The notes below the pieces were generated by a model that saw nothing but the letters and a program-made list of their open reading frames with translations, was not told the origin of the DNA and made no database searches. DNA of 64,000 bases, from NCBI RefSeq assembly GCF_000633355.1, contig NZ_AYMQ01000057.1:51922-115921 (forward strand). The letters are read 5' to 3'. The translations under genes and the position numbers were made by a program. How positions within the stretch are numbered: position 1 is the first letter of the stretch; each line of letters begins with the position of its first letter. Source of the DNA: Serratia sp. H1w (GTDB lineage: Bacteria; Pseudomonadota; Gammaproteobacteria; Enterobacterales; Enterobacteriaceae). This document shows positions 41,237 through 50,774 of this stretch, one piece after another.

Positions 41237-42196
41237 ATGAGTCTGAATTTTCTTGATTTTGAACAGCCGATTGCAGAGCTGGAAGCGAAAATTGACTCGC
41301 TGACCGCAGTCAGCCGTCAAGACGAAAAATTAGATATTAATCTGGACGAAGAGGTTCAGCGCCTGCGTGAGAAGAGCGTTGAGCTGACGCGCAAGATTTT
41401 TTCCGATCTTGGGGCCTGGCAGATTGCCCAATTGGCACGCCACCCGCGCCGTCCTTATACCCTGGATTATATCGAACACATCTTTACCGACTTTGAAGAG
41501 CTGGCAGGCGATCGCGCCTATGCCGATGACAAAGCCATTGTCGGTGGTATTGCGCGCCTCGATGGCCGCCCGGTGATGATCATTGGTCATCAGAAAGGGC
41601 GTGAAACCAAAGAGAAGATCCGCCGCAACTTCGGCATGCCGGCACCGGAAGGCTACCGCAAAGCGCTGCGCCTGATGGAAATGGCTTCCCGCTTCAAGAT
41701 GCCACTGATCACCTTTATCGACACCCCAGGTGCTTATCCTGGCGTGGGTGCGGAAGAGCGTGGGCAGTCTGAGGCGATCGCCCGCAACCTGCGTGAAATG
41801 TCTCGTCTGAATATCCCGGTGATCTGCACCGTGATCGGCGAAGGCGGCTCCGGCGGGGCACTGGCGATCGGCGTGGGCGACAAAGTGAACATGCTGCAAT
41901 ACAGCACCTATTCGGTAATCTCGCCGGAAGGCTGCGCCTCGATCCTGTGGAAAAGTGCCGACAAGGCACCGATCGCCGCAGAAGCGATGGGCATCACTGC
42001 ACCGCGTCTGAAAGAGCTGAAACTGGTCGACTCGGTGATCCCTGAACCTTTGGGATCCGCTCACCGCGACGTACCGGCAATGGCGGCTTCGCTGAAAGCT
42101 CAACTGTTGGCGGACCTGGCAGATCTGGATGGCCTGAACAACGAAGAGTTGCTCAACCGTCGCTATCAACGGCTGATGAACTACGGTTATTGCTAA
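41237..42196 (+). CDS. accA: Acetyl-CoA carboxylase carboxyltransferase subunit alpha
   Basis: The product is 319 residues (E. coli 319). The crotonase-like carboxyltransferase domain contains [22 protein letters not shown] and [15 protein letters not shown]. With AccD it transfers carboxyl from carboxybiotin to acetyl-CoA, making malonyl-CoA. It is the last gene of the plus-strand core run and is followed by a strong terminator. Confidence 0.98.
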   Translation: MSLNFLDFEQPIAELEAKIDSLTAVSRQDEKLDINLDEEVQRLREKSVELTRKIFSDLGAWQIAQLARHPRRPYTLDYIEHIFTDFEELAGDRAYADDKAIVGGIARLDGRPVMIIGHQKGRETKEKIRRNFGMPAPEGYRKALRLMEMASRFKMPLITFIDTPGAYPGVGAEERGQSEAIARNLREMSRLNIPVICTVIGEGGSGGALAIGVGDKVNMLQYSTYSVISPEGCASILWKSADKAPIAAEAMGITAPRLKELKLVDSVIPEPLGSAHRDVPAMAASLKAQLLADLADLDGLNNEELLNRRYQRLMNYGYC

Positions 42197-42202
42197 GCGG
42201 GC

Positions 42203-42229
42203 TGTAGGGGCGCCGCATGCTGCGCCCGC
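42203..42229. repeat. Core of the composite repeat, alone (copy D)
   Basis: TGTAGGGGCGCCGCATGCTG and the following CGCCCG form the same palindromic core found inside copies B, E and F, here without arms. It lies between the accA stop and its terminator. Confidence 0.65.
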
Positions 42230-42240
42230 TCAACAATCTG

Positions 42241-42264
42241 AAACCGCCTTCGGGCGGTTTTTTT
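42241..42264 (+). terminator. accA terminator
   Basis: AAACCGCC-TTCG-GGCGGTTT gives an 8-bp stem with a stable TTCG tetraloop and runs into a tract of T. Confidence 0.95.
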
Positions 42265-42335
42265 ATGCGCGTAAGACAGCCTCGGCTTTTTATGTTGTTA
42301 TAAGGCATTGGTGGTTAACTGACAGGACCGATTCG

Positions 42336-44474
42336 ATGAATATCATTGCGATCATGAGCCCGATGGGCGTGTATTACAAAGATGAGCCTATCCGCGAGCT
42401 GCACGTGGCGCTGGCCTCAATGGGCTTTCAACTGGTATTCCCCAAGAACAGCGGCGATCTGCTCAAGCTGATCGAACACAATGCACGTATCTGTGGGGTG
42501 ATTTTCGACTGGGATGAATACAGCCTCGAGCTGTGCAGCGAAATCAACGAACTCAACGAATACCTGCCGCTGTATGCGTTTATCAACACCCATTCCACGT
42601 TCGACGTTCATCTGCATGAAATGCGCATGGTGCTGTATTTCTTCGAATATGGTTTGAACGCCGCCGATGATATTGCCCAGCGCATCCGCCAATATACCGA
42701 TGAGTATATGGATACCATTACCCCGCCGCTGACCAAAGCGCTGTTCACTTATGTGAAAGAGGGGAAATATACCTTCTGCACGCCGGGCCATATGGCGGGC
42801 ACCGCGTTCCAGAAAAGCCCGGTCGGTTGCCTGTTCTATGATTTCTTTGGTGCAAATACCCTGAAAGCGGATATCTCCATCTCGGTGACGGAACTCGGCT
42901 CGCTACTGGATCACACCGGCCCGCATCTGGAGGCTGAGGAGTACATTGCCCGCACGTTCAATGCGGAACAGAGCTATCTGGTGACTAACGGCACCTCTAC
43001 CGCCAACAAGATTGTTGGTATGTATTCGGCTCCTGCGGGCAGTACGGTACTGATTGACCGCAACTGCCATAAGTCGCTGTGCCATTTGCTGATGATGTGC
43101 GACATCGTGCCGATTTACCTGCGCCCGTTGCGTAACGCGTATGGGATTTTAGGCGGCATTCCCCAGCACGAATTTACCCGCGATAGCATTGCCAAACGGG
43201 TGGCAGAAACCGCCAACGCCAGTTGGCCAGTACATGCGGTGATCACCAACTCCACCTATGATGGCCTGCTGTATAACACCGATTACATCAAACAGACGCT
43301 GGATGTGGCCTCGATCCACTTCGATTCCGCCTGGGTGCCTTACACCAATTTCCACCCGATTTACGACGGCAAGAGCGGCATGAGTGGCGATCGTATTGCT
43401 GGCAAGGTGATCTACGAAACCCAATCGACCCACAAGCTGCTGGCGGCGTTCTCTCAGGCCTCGATGATCCACATTAAAGGGGATTACGACGAGAGCACCT
43501 TTAACGAAGCCTACATGATGCACACCACCACTTCGCCGCATTACGGCATCGTTGCTTCAATGGAAACTGCTGCTGCGATGCTGCGTGGCAACCCAGGGAA
43601 ACGCATGATTAACCGCTCCGTGGAGCGAGCCCTGCATTTTCGCCGTGAAGTGCAGCGCCTGCGTGCCGAGAGTGACACTTGGTTCTTCGATATCTGGCAG
43701 CCGGAAGAGATTGACGAGGCCCAGTGCTGGCCGCTGAACCCGGACGATAACTGGCATGGTTTTGGCCAGACCGACAGCGATCATATGTATCTGGATCCGA
43801 TCAAGGTCACCATTTTAACGCCGGGGATGAACGAACTGGGTGAAATGGAGGACTCCGGGATACCGGCAGCGCTGGTGGCGAAGTATCTGGATGAACGCGG
43901 GATCGTGGTGGAGAAGACTGGCCCGTACAACCTGCTGTTCCTGTTCAGCATTGGTATCGACAAGACCAAGGCGATGAGCCTGCTGCGCAGCCTGACGGAT
44001 TTCAAACGGGCCTACGATCTCAATCTGCGGGTGAAAAACATGCTGCCGGATCTGTATGCCGAAGATCCGGATTTCTATCGCCATATGCGCATTCAGGATC
44101 TGGCCGCCGGGATCCACCAGCTTATCCGTAAGCACGATTTGCCGGGCCTGATGCTGCGGGCGTTTGACGTGTTGCCGGAAATGAAGTTGACGCCTCATGA
44201 GATGTTCCAGCAGCAGGTGCGTGGCAATGTGGAAACCTGCGAGATTGACCAGTTGGTCGGCAAGGTGGCGGCGAACATGATCCTGCCTTATCCGCCGGGA
44301 GTGCCGGTAGTGATGCCGGGGGAAATGATCACCGAAGAGAGTCGCGCGGTACTCGATTTCCTGCTGATGCTGTGTTCGATTGGTGAGCACTATCCAGGCT
44401 TTGAAACCGATATCCATGGGGCTAAATTGACCGAGGATGGTCGCTACCTGGTGAAGGTGCTGAAAGCCAGTTAG
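42336..44474 (+). CDS. ldcC: Lysine decarboxylase LdcC (constitutive type)
   Basis: The product is 712 residues. An N-terminal wing (flavodoxin-like) domain reaches to about 130, and a fold-type I PLP core with Schiff-base Lys367 in STHKLLAAFSQ follows, then a C-terminal domain. Blocks such as RICGVIFDWDEYSLELCS and ALFTYVKEGKYTFCTPGH are closer to E. coli LdcC than CadA, and the accA-ldcC-yaeR order is that of E. coli ldcC. It converts lysine to cadaverine and CO2. A second, inducible-type copy (cadA) lies 4.1 kb downstream. Confidence 0.93.
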   Translation: MNIIAIMSPMGVYYKDEPIRELHVALASMGFQLVFPKNSGDLLKLIEHNARICGVIFDWDEYSLELCSEINELNEYLPLYAFINTHSTFDVHLHEMRMVLYFFEYGLNAADDIAQRIRQYTDEYMDTITPPLTKALFTYVKEGKYTFCTPGHMAGTAFQKSPVGCLFYDFFGANTLKADISISVTELGSLLDHTGPHLEAEEYIARTFNAEQSYLVTNGTSTANKIVGMYSAPAGSTVLIDRNCHKSLCHLLMMCDIVPIYLRPLRNAYGILGGIPQHEFTRDSIAKRVAETANASWPVHAVITNSTYDGLLYNTDYIKQTLDVASIHFDSAWVPYTNFHPIYDGKSGMSGDRIAGKVIYETQSTHKLLAAFSQASMIHIKGDYDESTFNEAYMMHTTTSPHYGIVASMETAAAMLRGNPGKRMINRSVERALHFRREVQRLRAESDTWFFDIWQPEEIDEAQCWPLNPDDNWHGFGQTDSDHMYLDPIKVTILTPGMNELGEMEDSGIPAALVAKYLDERGIVVEKTGPYNLLFLFSIGIDKTKAMSLLRSLTDFKRAYDLNLRVKNMLPDLYAEDPDFYRHMRIQDLAAGIHQLIRKHDLPGLMLRAFDVLPEMKLTPHEMFQQQVRGNVETCEIDQLVGKVAANMILPYPPGVPVVMPGEMITEESRAVLDFLLMLCSIGEHYPGFETDIHGAKLTEDGRYLVKVLKAS

Positions 44475-44484
44475 GTTGGCCATG

Positions 44485-44654
44485 GCCCCTCACCCTAGCC
44501 CAAAGGGAGAGGGGACTCTATGTGCTACCCATTGACTCCCGAATCTGACCTTAGCACGGGCGCAGCATGCAGCGCCCCTACGCAGTGCCACATAATCTGC
44601 CGACGACGCTGAACTAGCTCCCTCTCCCTGTGGGAGAGGGTTGGGGTGAGGGGA
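44485..44654. repeat. Composite intergenic repeat, full length (copy E)
   Basis: The left arm CCCCTCACCCTAGCCCAAAG begins about 10 bp after the ldcC stop. The core GCACGGGCGCAGCATGCAGC lies at about 44554-44585 and the right arm is CCCTCTCCCTGTGGGAGAGG with GGGTGAGGGG. It shares long stretches with copy B, including CGACGCTGAACT. Confidence 0.85.
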
Positions 44655-44684
44655 AAATTTAATCAATAAACTAAAGGAGCAGCC

Positions 44685-45074
44685 ATGTTGGCATTACGGC
44701 AGGTTCACCACATTGCGGTGATTGGTTCTGATTACGCCGTCAGTAAACACTTTTACTGCGATATCCTGGGGTTCACTCTGCAAGCCGAGGTTTACCGTGC
44801 GGAGCGCGACTCCTGGAAGGCCGATCTGGCGCTGAATGGCCAATACGTCATTGAGCTGTTCTCCTTTCCGTCCCCCCCAGCCAGACCCAGCCGCCCAGAA
44901 GCTTGTGGCCTGCGCCACCTGGCATTTAGCGTCGAGGATATCGAGGCATCGATCGCGCATTTACAGGCAGCAGGGGTTGCTTGCGAGCCGATAAGGGTCG
45001 GTCCCTACACTCAATCCCGTTTTACCTTTTTCAGCGATCCTGACGGGTTACCGCTCGAATTATATGAACTATGA
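44685..45074 (+). CDS. gloA2: VOC family metalloenzyme-like protein (YaeR/GloA2)
   Basis: The product is 129 residues. Two beta-alpha-beta-beta-beta modules of the vicinal oxygen chelate fold are visible, with candidate metal ligands His8/His9, the His of LRHLAFSV, and the Glu of LPLELYEL. It is homologous to E. coli YaeR and resembles lactoylglutathione lyases, but the substrate is not established. AAAGGAG precedes the ATG. In E. coli tilS follows; here the cad cassette intervenes. Confidence 0.88.
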   Translation: MLALRQVHHIAVIGSDYAVSKHFYCDILGFTLQAEVYRAERDSWKADLALNGQYVIELFSFPSPPARPSRPEACGLRHLAFSVEDIEASIAHLQAAGVACEPIRVGPYTQSRFTFFSDPDGLPLELYEL

Positions 45075-45163
45075 ATGCTTAATCTTCTGAGAACGGCCCA
45101 AGTTATGGGTCGTTATGCTATCATTCCGCCCTTGCCCTCAGTGCCCACAGAGTTATTTCCGCC

Positions 45164-46714
45164 ATGCAAGAGCCTGTATTCCGCGTCGGGGAGTGGCTGA
45201 TCACCCCGGCTGACAATCGCATAAGCCGCAATGGACAACAACGTACGCTGGAACCGCGCCTGATCGATATGTTGCAGTATTTTGCGCAGCATCCAGACGT
45301 CGTGCTCAGCCGCGATGAGCTGATTGATAACATCTGGAAGCGCAATATCGTCACCAACCATGTGGTGACCCAGTGCATCTCCGAGCTGCGCAAATATCTG
45401 AAGGATGGGGATAAAGACGGCCCGGAATACATCATTACCGTCCCCAAGCGCGGTTATAAACTGACGGCTCCGGTCATGTGGTGCGAAGAGGGAGAAAGCC
45501 TGCCGCCGTCAGTGCCGCAGGTGGCCGTCGTAATGCATGAGCCGGAAGATGGCAGTGAAGAAGATACTCCCGCCTATGTACCACCGCGCCCGGCCTCCAA
45601 GCCGAAGACCTTGCTACCCGCAGCGGCTGGCCGCTTTTATCAACGTTCTCCCTTCTGGGTGTGGTTGGCTTTCCTGGCGGCTTTGTCTGCCTGCGTGGCC
45701 TTTGTCGGCATTGCATCCCTGTCTCAGCGCATTCCCGTTTCTACCATGCCGGTGTTGCTCAACCCACGCGATATCGATATTCGTATTCAGGGCGGTAACA
45801 GCTGTAGCAACTGGGCACCGCAACTGTCGTACGTGGTTGGCTTGAGTGAATTGGTCACCGATGCGCTGAATACCTACTCTACGTTCCTGGTACACGATCA
45901 GACCAACTACAACTTCACCGGGCCGAGTAGCTCCGGCAAGTCACTGTATATCGAATTCGTCAACCAACGTCATTACCGCGCTCAGCAATGCTTCCTGTCG
46001 GTGCGACTGGTGGATAATGCCGACAGCTCCATCATGCTGGATAAGCGCTACTTTATTACCGCCGATAACCAGCTCAAAATTCAGCAGGATTTCCTCACTA
46101 GCCTGTCGGCGGCGTTGAAACAGCCTTGGCCGCAACAGCTGGCGCAACGTTTGCAATTGCTGCTGCCGCAGAATGGCCCGGCCTTACAGCGTTTCTATCA
46201 GGCACATCAATTGCTGGTACAAGGAGATGCGGACTCACTGATCCGTGCCAGCAGTCAGTTGGAGGCGATAATCAAAGCCTCACCGGACTTCGAGTATGCC
46301 GTTGCCGAAAAAGTGCTGGTGGATTTGCTGCGTAATTCTTACCAACCTTTGGATGCGGCTGAACTCGCCCAGCTGCGAGCGGAAATAACCCGCCTGGGGA
46401 CGTTGCCAGCCCTGGTTGATTCACCGATCTTGCAGCAAATAGCTACCGTCGATGCCCTGTCGCAGGGGAAAACGGATGAGGCTTATCGCGCCATTAATAA
46501 AGCTATCGATCTGCAAATGTCATGGTTGAACTATGTGTTATTAGGCAAAGTCTACGAAATGCAGGGCCAAAACCACCAGGCTGCGGATTCTTATATCACC
46601 GCCTTTAACCTTCGGCCCGGTGAAAATACGCTGCACTGGATCCGCAATGGCGTATTCCAGACCTCGGTCGCAGCCGTGGTTCCTTATCTGGATAATTACG
46701 ACACCCAAAAATAG
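45164..46714 (+). CDS. cadC: Transcriptional activator CadC
   Basis: The product is 516 residues (E. coli 512). The N-terminal OmpR-type winged-helix domain (about 5-102, ending VPKRGYKLTAPV) is followed by a linker, a single membrane helix near 164-187 and a periplasmic sensor domain. Cys214 and Cys276 match the E. coli pair 208/272 that forms the pH-responsive disulfide. It senses low pH and cadaverine, and lysine through LysP, then activates cadBA from the membrane. It sits upstream of cadB on the same strand, as in E. coli. Confidence 0.94.
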   Translation: MQEPVFRVGEWLITPADNRISRNGQQRTLEPRLIDMLQYFAQHPDVVLSRDELIDNIWKRNIVTNHVVTQCISELRKYLKDGDKDGPEYIITVPKRGYKLTAPVMWCEEGESLPPSVPQVAVVMHEPEDGSEEDTPAYVPPRPASKPKTLLPAAAGRFYQRSPFWVWLAFLAALSACVAFVGIASLSQRIPVSTMPVLLNPRDIDIRIQGGNSCSNWAPQLSYVVGLSELVTDALNTYSTFLVHDQTNYNFTGPSSSGKSLYIEFVNQRHYRAQQCFLSVRLVDNADSSIMLDKRYFITADNQLKIQQDFLTSLSAALKQPWPQQLAQRLQLLLPQNGPALQRFYQAHQLLVQGDADSLIRASSQLEAIIKASPDFEYAVAEKVLVDLLRNSYQPLDAAELAQLRAEITRLGTLPALVDSPILQQIATVDALSQGKTDEAYRAINKAIDLQMSWLNYVLLGKVYEMQGQNHQAADSYITAFNLRPGENTLHWIRNGVFQTSVAAVVPYLDNYDTQK

Positions 46715-46768
46715 CCTCATTGCCAAGCGGTGAAATAAATACAGCGACACTAAAAGCTTAAGTCAGAT

Positions 46769-46866
46769 GGGAGTCATACAGGTTAGCCGACCGTTGAGCG
46801 CAAGGATGCGCGATTGCGAGCCCCCAGGGACGGGTTTACGGCGTGTCGGCGTTCTGCATGACTCCC
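46769..46866. repeat. 98-bp palindromic intergenic element
   Basis: Terminal inverted repeats GGGAGTCAT (46769-46777) and ATGACTCCC (46858-46866) flank GC-rich sequence with internal complementarity (GCCGAC with GTCGGC, GCGCAAGGATGCGC). It resembles short palindromic elements common in Serratia and Yersinia, by memory. It is single copy here. The gap 46715-47133 otherwise holds AT-rich sequence expected to contain the cadBA promoter and CadC sites; I cannot place those sites exactly. Confidence 0.55.
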
Positions 46867-47133
46867 TCCGGTTACATCACTGATTACAGCTATTTTATAA
46901 ATTTATCTTATTGTTTTTAGACAATATTTATCTTTTCTTTAGCTCATCCTGCCATCTTGATGTTTTCACCAAAAACCTCCGGTTATCATTTGTCGCACCC
47001 TGAGCGTAATTTCACCTTATCTTTAGGACTTTATTTTGGCCTATCGTTAGCATCCTGATTATCAAGTCGGTTCATTAATGTGGCTTCTTTATGAATCGTA
47101 CTTATAAGCATCGATAATCAGGAGAAACTGACC

Positions 47134-48480
47134 ATGGCTGCATCCAAGAAAATAGGGCTTATTGCCTGCACCGGCGTCGTCGCTGGTAATATGATGGGGA
47201 GCGGGATAGCACTATTACCGGCAAACCTGGCAAGTCTGGGATCTATCGCTATTTGGGGATGGGTGATTTCTATCGTCGGCGCCATGTCTCTGGCTTATGT
47301 TTACGCCCGCCTGGCGACCAAAAACCCACAGCAAGGTGGGCCAATCGCCTATGCGGGGGAAATCTCCCCGGCGTTTGGTTTCCAGACCGGTGTCCTTTAT
47401 TACCACGCCAACTGGATCGGTAACCTGGCGATCGGTATTACCGCCGTTTCTTATCTGTCTACTTTCTTCCCCGCACTTAATAACCCGGTACCGGCCGGGA
47501 TTGCCTGTATCGCCATAGTTTGGGTATTCACCTTTGTGAACCTGCTGGGGGGCACCTGGGTCAGCCGCTTGACCACACTGGGGCTGGTTTTGGTCTTGAT
47601 CCCGGTCGTGATCACCGCCGTAGCTGGTTGGCACTGGTTTGATGCCGCAACCTATCACGCCAACTGGAATACCTCCGGCACTACCGACAGCCATGCGGTG
47701 GTGAAAAGTATCCTGCTATGCCTGTGGGCGTTTATCGGTGTTGAATCTGCGGCCGTCAGTACCGGGATGGTGAAAAATCCCAAACGTACTGTCCCGCTGG
47801 CCACCATGCTCGGTACCGGCCTGGCAGGGATTATCTATATCGCTGCGACTCAAGTTATGAGCGGGATGTTCCCGGCCTCTGAGATGGCCGCCAGCGGTGC
47901 GCCATTCGCCATCAGTGCTTCCGCTATTATGGGTAACTGGGCGGCCCCGATGGTGTCTGCCTTCACCGCCTTTGCCTGCCTGACTTCGTTGGGTTCCTGG
48001 ATGATGCTGGTAGGGCAGGCCGGGGTACGTGCGGCTAACGACGGCAACTTCCCGCAAGTGTACGGCGAACTGGATAAAAACGGCATTCCGAAGAAGGGCC
48101 TGCTGCTGGCCAGCTGCAAAATGACCGCGCTGATGGTGTTGATCACCGTGATGAACTCCAGCGGTGGCAAGGCTTCCGACCTGTTCGGTGAACTGACCGG
48201 TATCGCAGTACTGCTGACCATGCTGCCTTACTTCTACTCCTGCGTGGATCTGATCCGCTTCGAAGGCGTCAACGTACGCAACCTGTTGAGCCTGGTGGCA
48301 TCGGTACTGGGCTGTGGGTTCTGCTTTATCGCTCTGATGGGCGCCAACTCCTTCGAACTGTCCGGCACCTTTATCGTCAGCCTGATCATCCTGATGTTCT
48401 ACGCCCGCAAAATGAATACCCGCCAGGTTGCTAAAGCAGCCGCCGCGGTCAACGACAGCACCACGGCCAAAGCGCACTGA
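47134..48480 (+). CDS. cadB: Cadaverine/lysine antiporter
   Basis: The product is 448 residues (E. coli 444), APC superfamily with 12 predicted membrane helices. GVVAGNMMGSGIALLPANLA is the helix-1 substrate loop typical of basic amino acid/polyamine antiporters. It exports cadaverine in exchange for lysine, which together with CadA consumes protons during acid stress. AGGAGAA precedes the ATG. It is first in cadBA, 96 bp before cadA. Confidence 0.96.
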   Translation: MAASKKIGLIACTGVVAGNMMGSGIALLPANLASLGSIAIWGWVISIVGAMSLAYVYARLATKNPQQGGPIAYAGEISPAFGFQTGVLYYHANWIGNLAIGITAVSYLSTFFPALNNPVPAGIACIAIVWVFTFVNLLGGTWVSRLTTLGLVLVLIPVVITAVAGWHWFDAATYHANWNTSGTTDSHAVVKSILLCLWAFIGVESAAVSTGMVKNPKRTVPLATMLGTGLAGIIYIAATQVMSGMFPASEMAASGAPFAISASAIMGNWAAPMVSAFTAFACLTSLGSWMMLVGQAGVRAANDGNFPQVYGELDKNGIPKKGLLLASCKMTALMVLITVMNSSGGKASDLFGELTGIAVLLTMLPYFYSCVDLIRFEGVNVRNLLSLVASVLGCGFCFIALMGANSFELSGTFIVSLIILMFYARKMNTRQVAKAAAAVNDSTTAKAH

Positions 48481-48576
48481 GATCGCGTGCTCTGACCCAC
48501 TGAATTTACCCAGCCTCTTTCTTTCCGACCTGTCAGCCGCGACGGGAAGGGGCCCGCTTTGCCTGGAGAAATGATT

Positions 48577-50715
48577 ATGAACGTTATTGCCATCATGAAT
48601 CACATGGGTGTCTACTTCAAAGAAGAGCCGATCCGTGAACTGCATAAGGCGCTGGAAAGCCTGGATTTTCGCATCGTCTACCCTAATGACCGTGAAGACT
48701 TGTTAAAGCTGATCGAAAACAATGCCCGTCTGTGCGGCGTGATTTTCGACTGGGACAAATATAACCTTGAGCTGTGTGAAGAGATCAGCCAGCTCAATGA
48801 ATATATGCCGCTGTATGCTTTTGCCAACACCTATTCGACGCTCGATGTCAGCCTCAACGATCTACGTATGCAGGTGCGCTTCTTCGAATACGCGCTGGGG
48901 GCAGCAAAAGATATCGCCGCCAAGATCAAACAAAACACCGACGAATATATCGATGCCATCCTGCCACCGCTGACCAAGGCGCTGTTCAAATACGTGCGTG
49001 AGGGCAAATATACCTTCTGTACCCCAGGCCATATGGGCGGCACCGCCTTCCAGAAAAGCCCGGTTGGCAGCCTGTTCTACGACTTCTTCGGCCCTAATAC
49101 CATGAAGTCTGATATCTCCATTTCAGTGTCTGAATTGGGTTCGCTGCTTGATCACTCCGGCCCGCATAAAGAGGCCGAAGAATATATCTCCCGTGTGTTT
49201 AATGCCGAACGTAGTTATATGGTGACCAACGGCACCTCCACCGCCAACAAAATTGTCGGAATGTATGCCGCTCCGGCAGGCAGCACCGTGCTGATCGACC
49301 GTAACTGCCACAAATCATTGACCCATCTGATGATGATGAGTGACATTACGCCGATCTACTTCCGGCCAACCCGTAATGCCTACGGTATCCTCGGCGGTAT
49401 CCCGCAGAGCGAGTTCAGCCGCGCCACCATCGCCAAACGCGTAAAAGAGACGCCGAATGCGAGCTGGCCAGCCCACGCGGTGATCACCAACTCCACTTAC
49501 GACGGCCTGCTGTACAACACTGACTTCATTAAAGAGACCCTGGACGTCAAATCGATCCACTTCGATTCCGCCTGGGTGCCTTACACCAACTTCCATCCAA
49601 TCTACAAAGGCAAGTGCGGCATGAGCGGTGGCCGGGTTGAAGGCAAGGTGATTTATGAAACCCAGTCGACCCACAAACTGCTGGCGGCGTTCTCGCAGGC
49701 CTCAATGATCCACGTTAAAGGTGATATCAACGAAGAGACCTTTAACGAAGCCTACATGATGCACACTACCACCTCGCCGCATTACGGCATTGTGGCGTCC
49801 ACCGAAACCGCTGCGGCGATGATGAAGGGCAACGCCGGTAAGCGCATGATTAACGGCTCCATCGAGCGTGCCATCAAGTTCCGCAAGGAAATCAAACGGC
49901 TGAAAGTGGAGTCCGAAGGCTGGTTCTTTGACGTTTGGCAGCCGGAACATATCGATGAGCCTGAATGCTGGCCGTTGCGTTCTGACAGCGCCTGGCACGG
50001 TTTCAAAAACATCGATAACGAACACATGTACCTTGATCCGATCAAGGTGACCATTCTCACTCCGGGGATGAGCAAGGAAGGCGAGATGCAGCCGTTCGGT
50101 ATCCCGGCCAGCCTGGTTGCCAAATACCTGGACGAACATGGCATCATCGTGGAGAAAACCGGCCCGTACAACCTGCTGTTCCTGTTCAGTATCGGGATCG
50201 ATAAAACCAAGGCGCTGAGCCTGCTGCGCGCGTTGACCGATTTCAAACGTTCGTTCGACCTGAACCTGCGGGTGAAAAACATGTTGCCATCGCTGTATCA
50301 GGAAGCCCCTGAGTTCTATGAAAACATGCGTATTCAGGACCTGGCACAGAACATTCATCGCCTGGTCGAACACCACAACCTGCCGGACCTGATGTACCGC
50401 GCTTTTGAAGTGCTGCCAACCATGGTGATGAATCCTTACCATGCTTTCCAGAAAGAGCTGCACGGTGAGGTTGAGGAAGTCTATCTGGAGGATATGGTCG
50501 GTAAGGTCAATGCCAATATGATCCTGCCTTATCCTCCTGGCGTGCCGTTGGTGATGCCGGGTGAAATGCTGACCGAAGAAAGCCGCCCAGTATTGGAGTT
50601 CCTGCAAATGCTGTGTGAAATCGGCGCGCATTATCCGGGCTTTGAAACCGATATTCACGGGGCCTACCGCCAGCCGGATGGCCGCTACACGGTGAAAGTA
50701 TTAAAAGCTGAATAA
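48577..50715 (+). CDS. cadA: Lysine decarboxylase, inducible (CadA/LdcI)
   Basis: The product is 712 residues from ATG 48577, with GGAG 8 bp upstream. It has the same domain layout as LdcC, with Schiff-base Lys367 in STHKLLAAFSQ. Both decarboxylases here have exactly 712 residues and are similar along their whole length. Position after cadB marks this one as the acid-induced enzyme. In E. coli this form is a decamer inhibited by ppGpp. Confidence 0.95.
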   Translation: MNVIAIMNHMGVYFKEEPIRELHKALESLDFRIVYPNDREDLLKLIENNARLCGVIFDWDKYNLELCEEISQLNEYMPLYAFANTYSTLDVSLNDLRMQVRFFEYALGAAKDIAAKIKQNTDEYIDAILPPLTKALFKYVREGKYTFCTPGHMGGTAFQKSPVGSLFYDFFGPNTMKSDISISVSELGSLLDHSGPHKEAEEYISRVFNAERSYMVTNGTSTANKIVGMYAAPAGSTVLIDRNCHKSLTHLMMMSDITPIYFRPTRNAYGILGGIPQSEFSRATIAKRVKETPNASWPAHAVITNSTYDGLLYNTDFIKETLDVKSIHFDSAWVPYTNFHPIYKGKCGMSGGRVEGKVIYETQSTHKLLAAFSQASMIHVKGDINEETFNEAYMMHTTTSPHYGIVASTETAAAMMKGNAGKRMINGSIERAIKFRKEIKRLKVESEGWFFDVWQPEHIDEPECWPLRSDSAWHGFKNIDNEHMYLDPIKVTILTPGMSKEGEMQPFGIPASLVAKYLDEHGIIVEKTGPYNLLFLFSIGIDKTKALSLLRALTDFKRSFDLNLRVKNMLPSLYQEAPEFYENMRIQDLAQNIHRLVEHHNLPDLMYRAFEVLPTMVMNPYHAFQKELHGEVEEVYLEDMVGKVNANMILPYPPGVPLVMPGEMLTEESRPVLEFLQMLCEIGAHYPGFETDIHGAYRQPDGRYTVKVLKAE

Positions 50716-50724
50716 TGGCATCAC

Positions 50725-50753
50725 AGGGGAAGGCATCAACGCTTTCCCCTTTG
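50725..50753 (+). terminator. Terminator-like hairpin after cadA
   Basis: AGGGGAA at 50725-50731 pairs with TTCCCCT at 50744-50750 around a 12-nt loop and is followed by TTGTTATT. It lies between cadA and dtpC and may allow partial read-through. Confidence 0.6.
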
Positions 50754-50774
50754 TTATTCTGATGGGAGAACACC

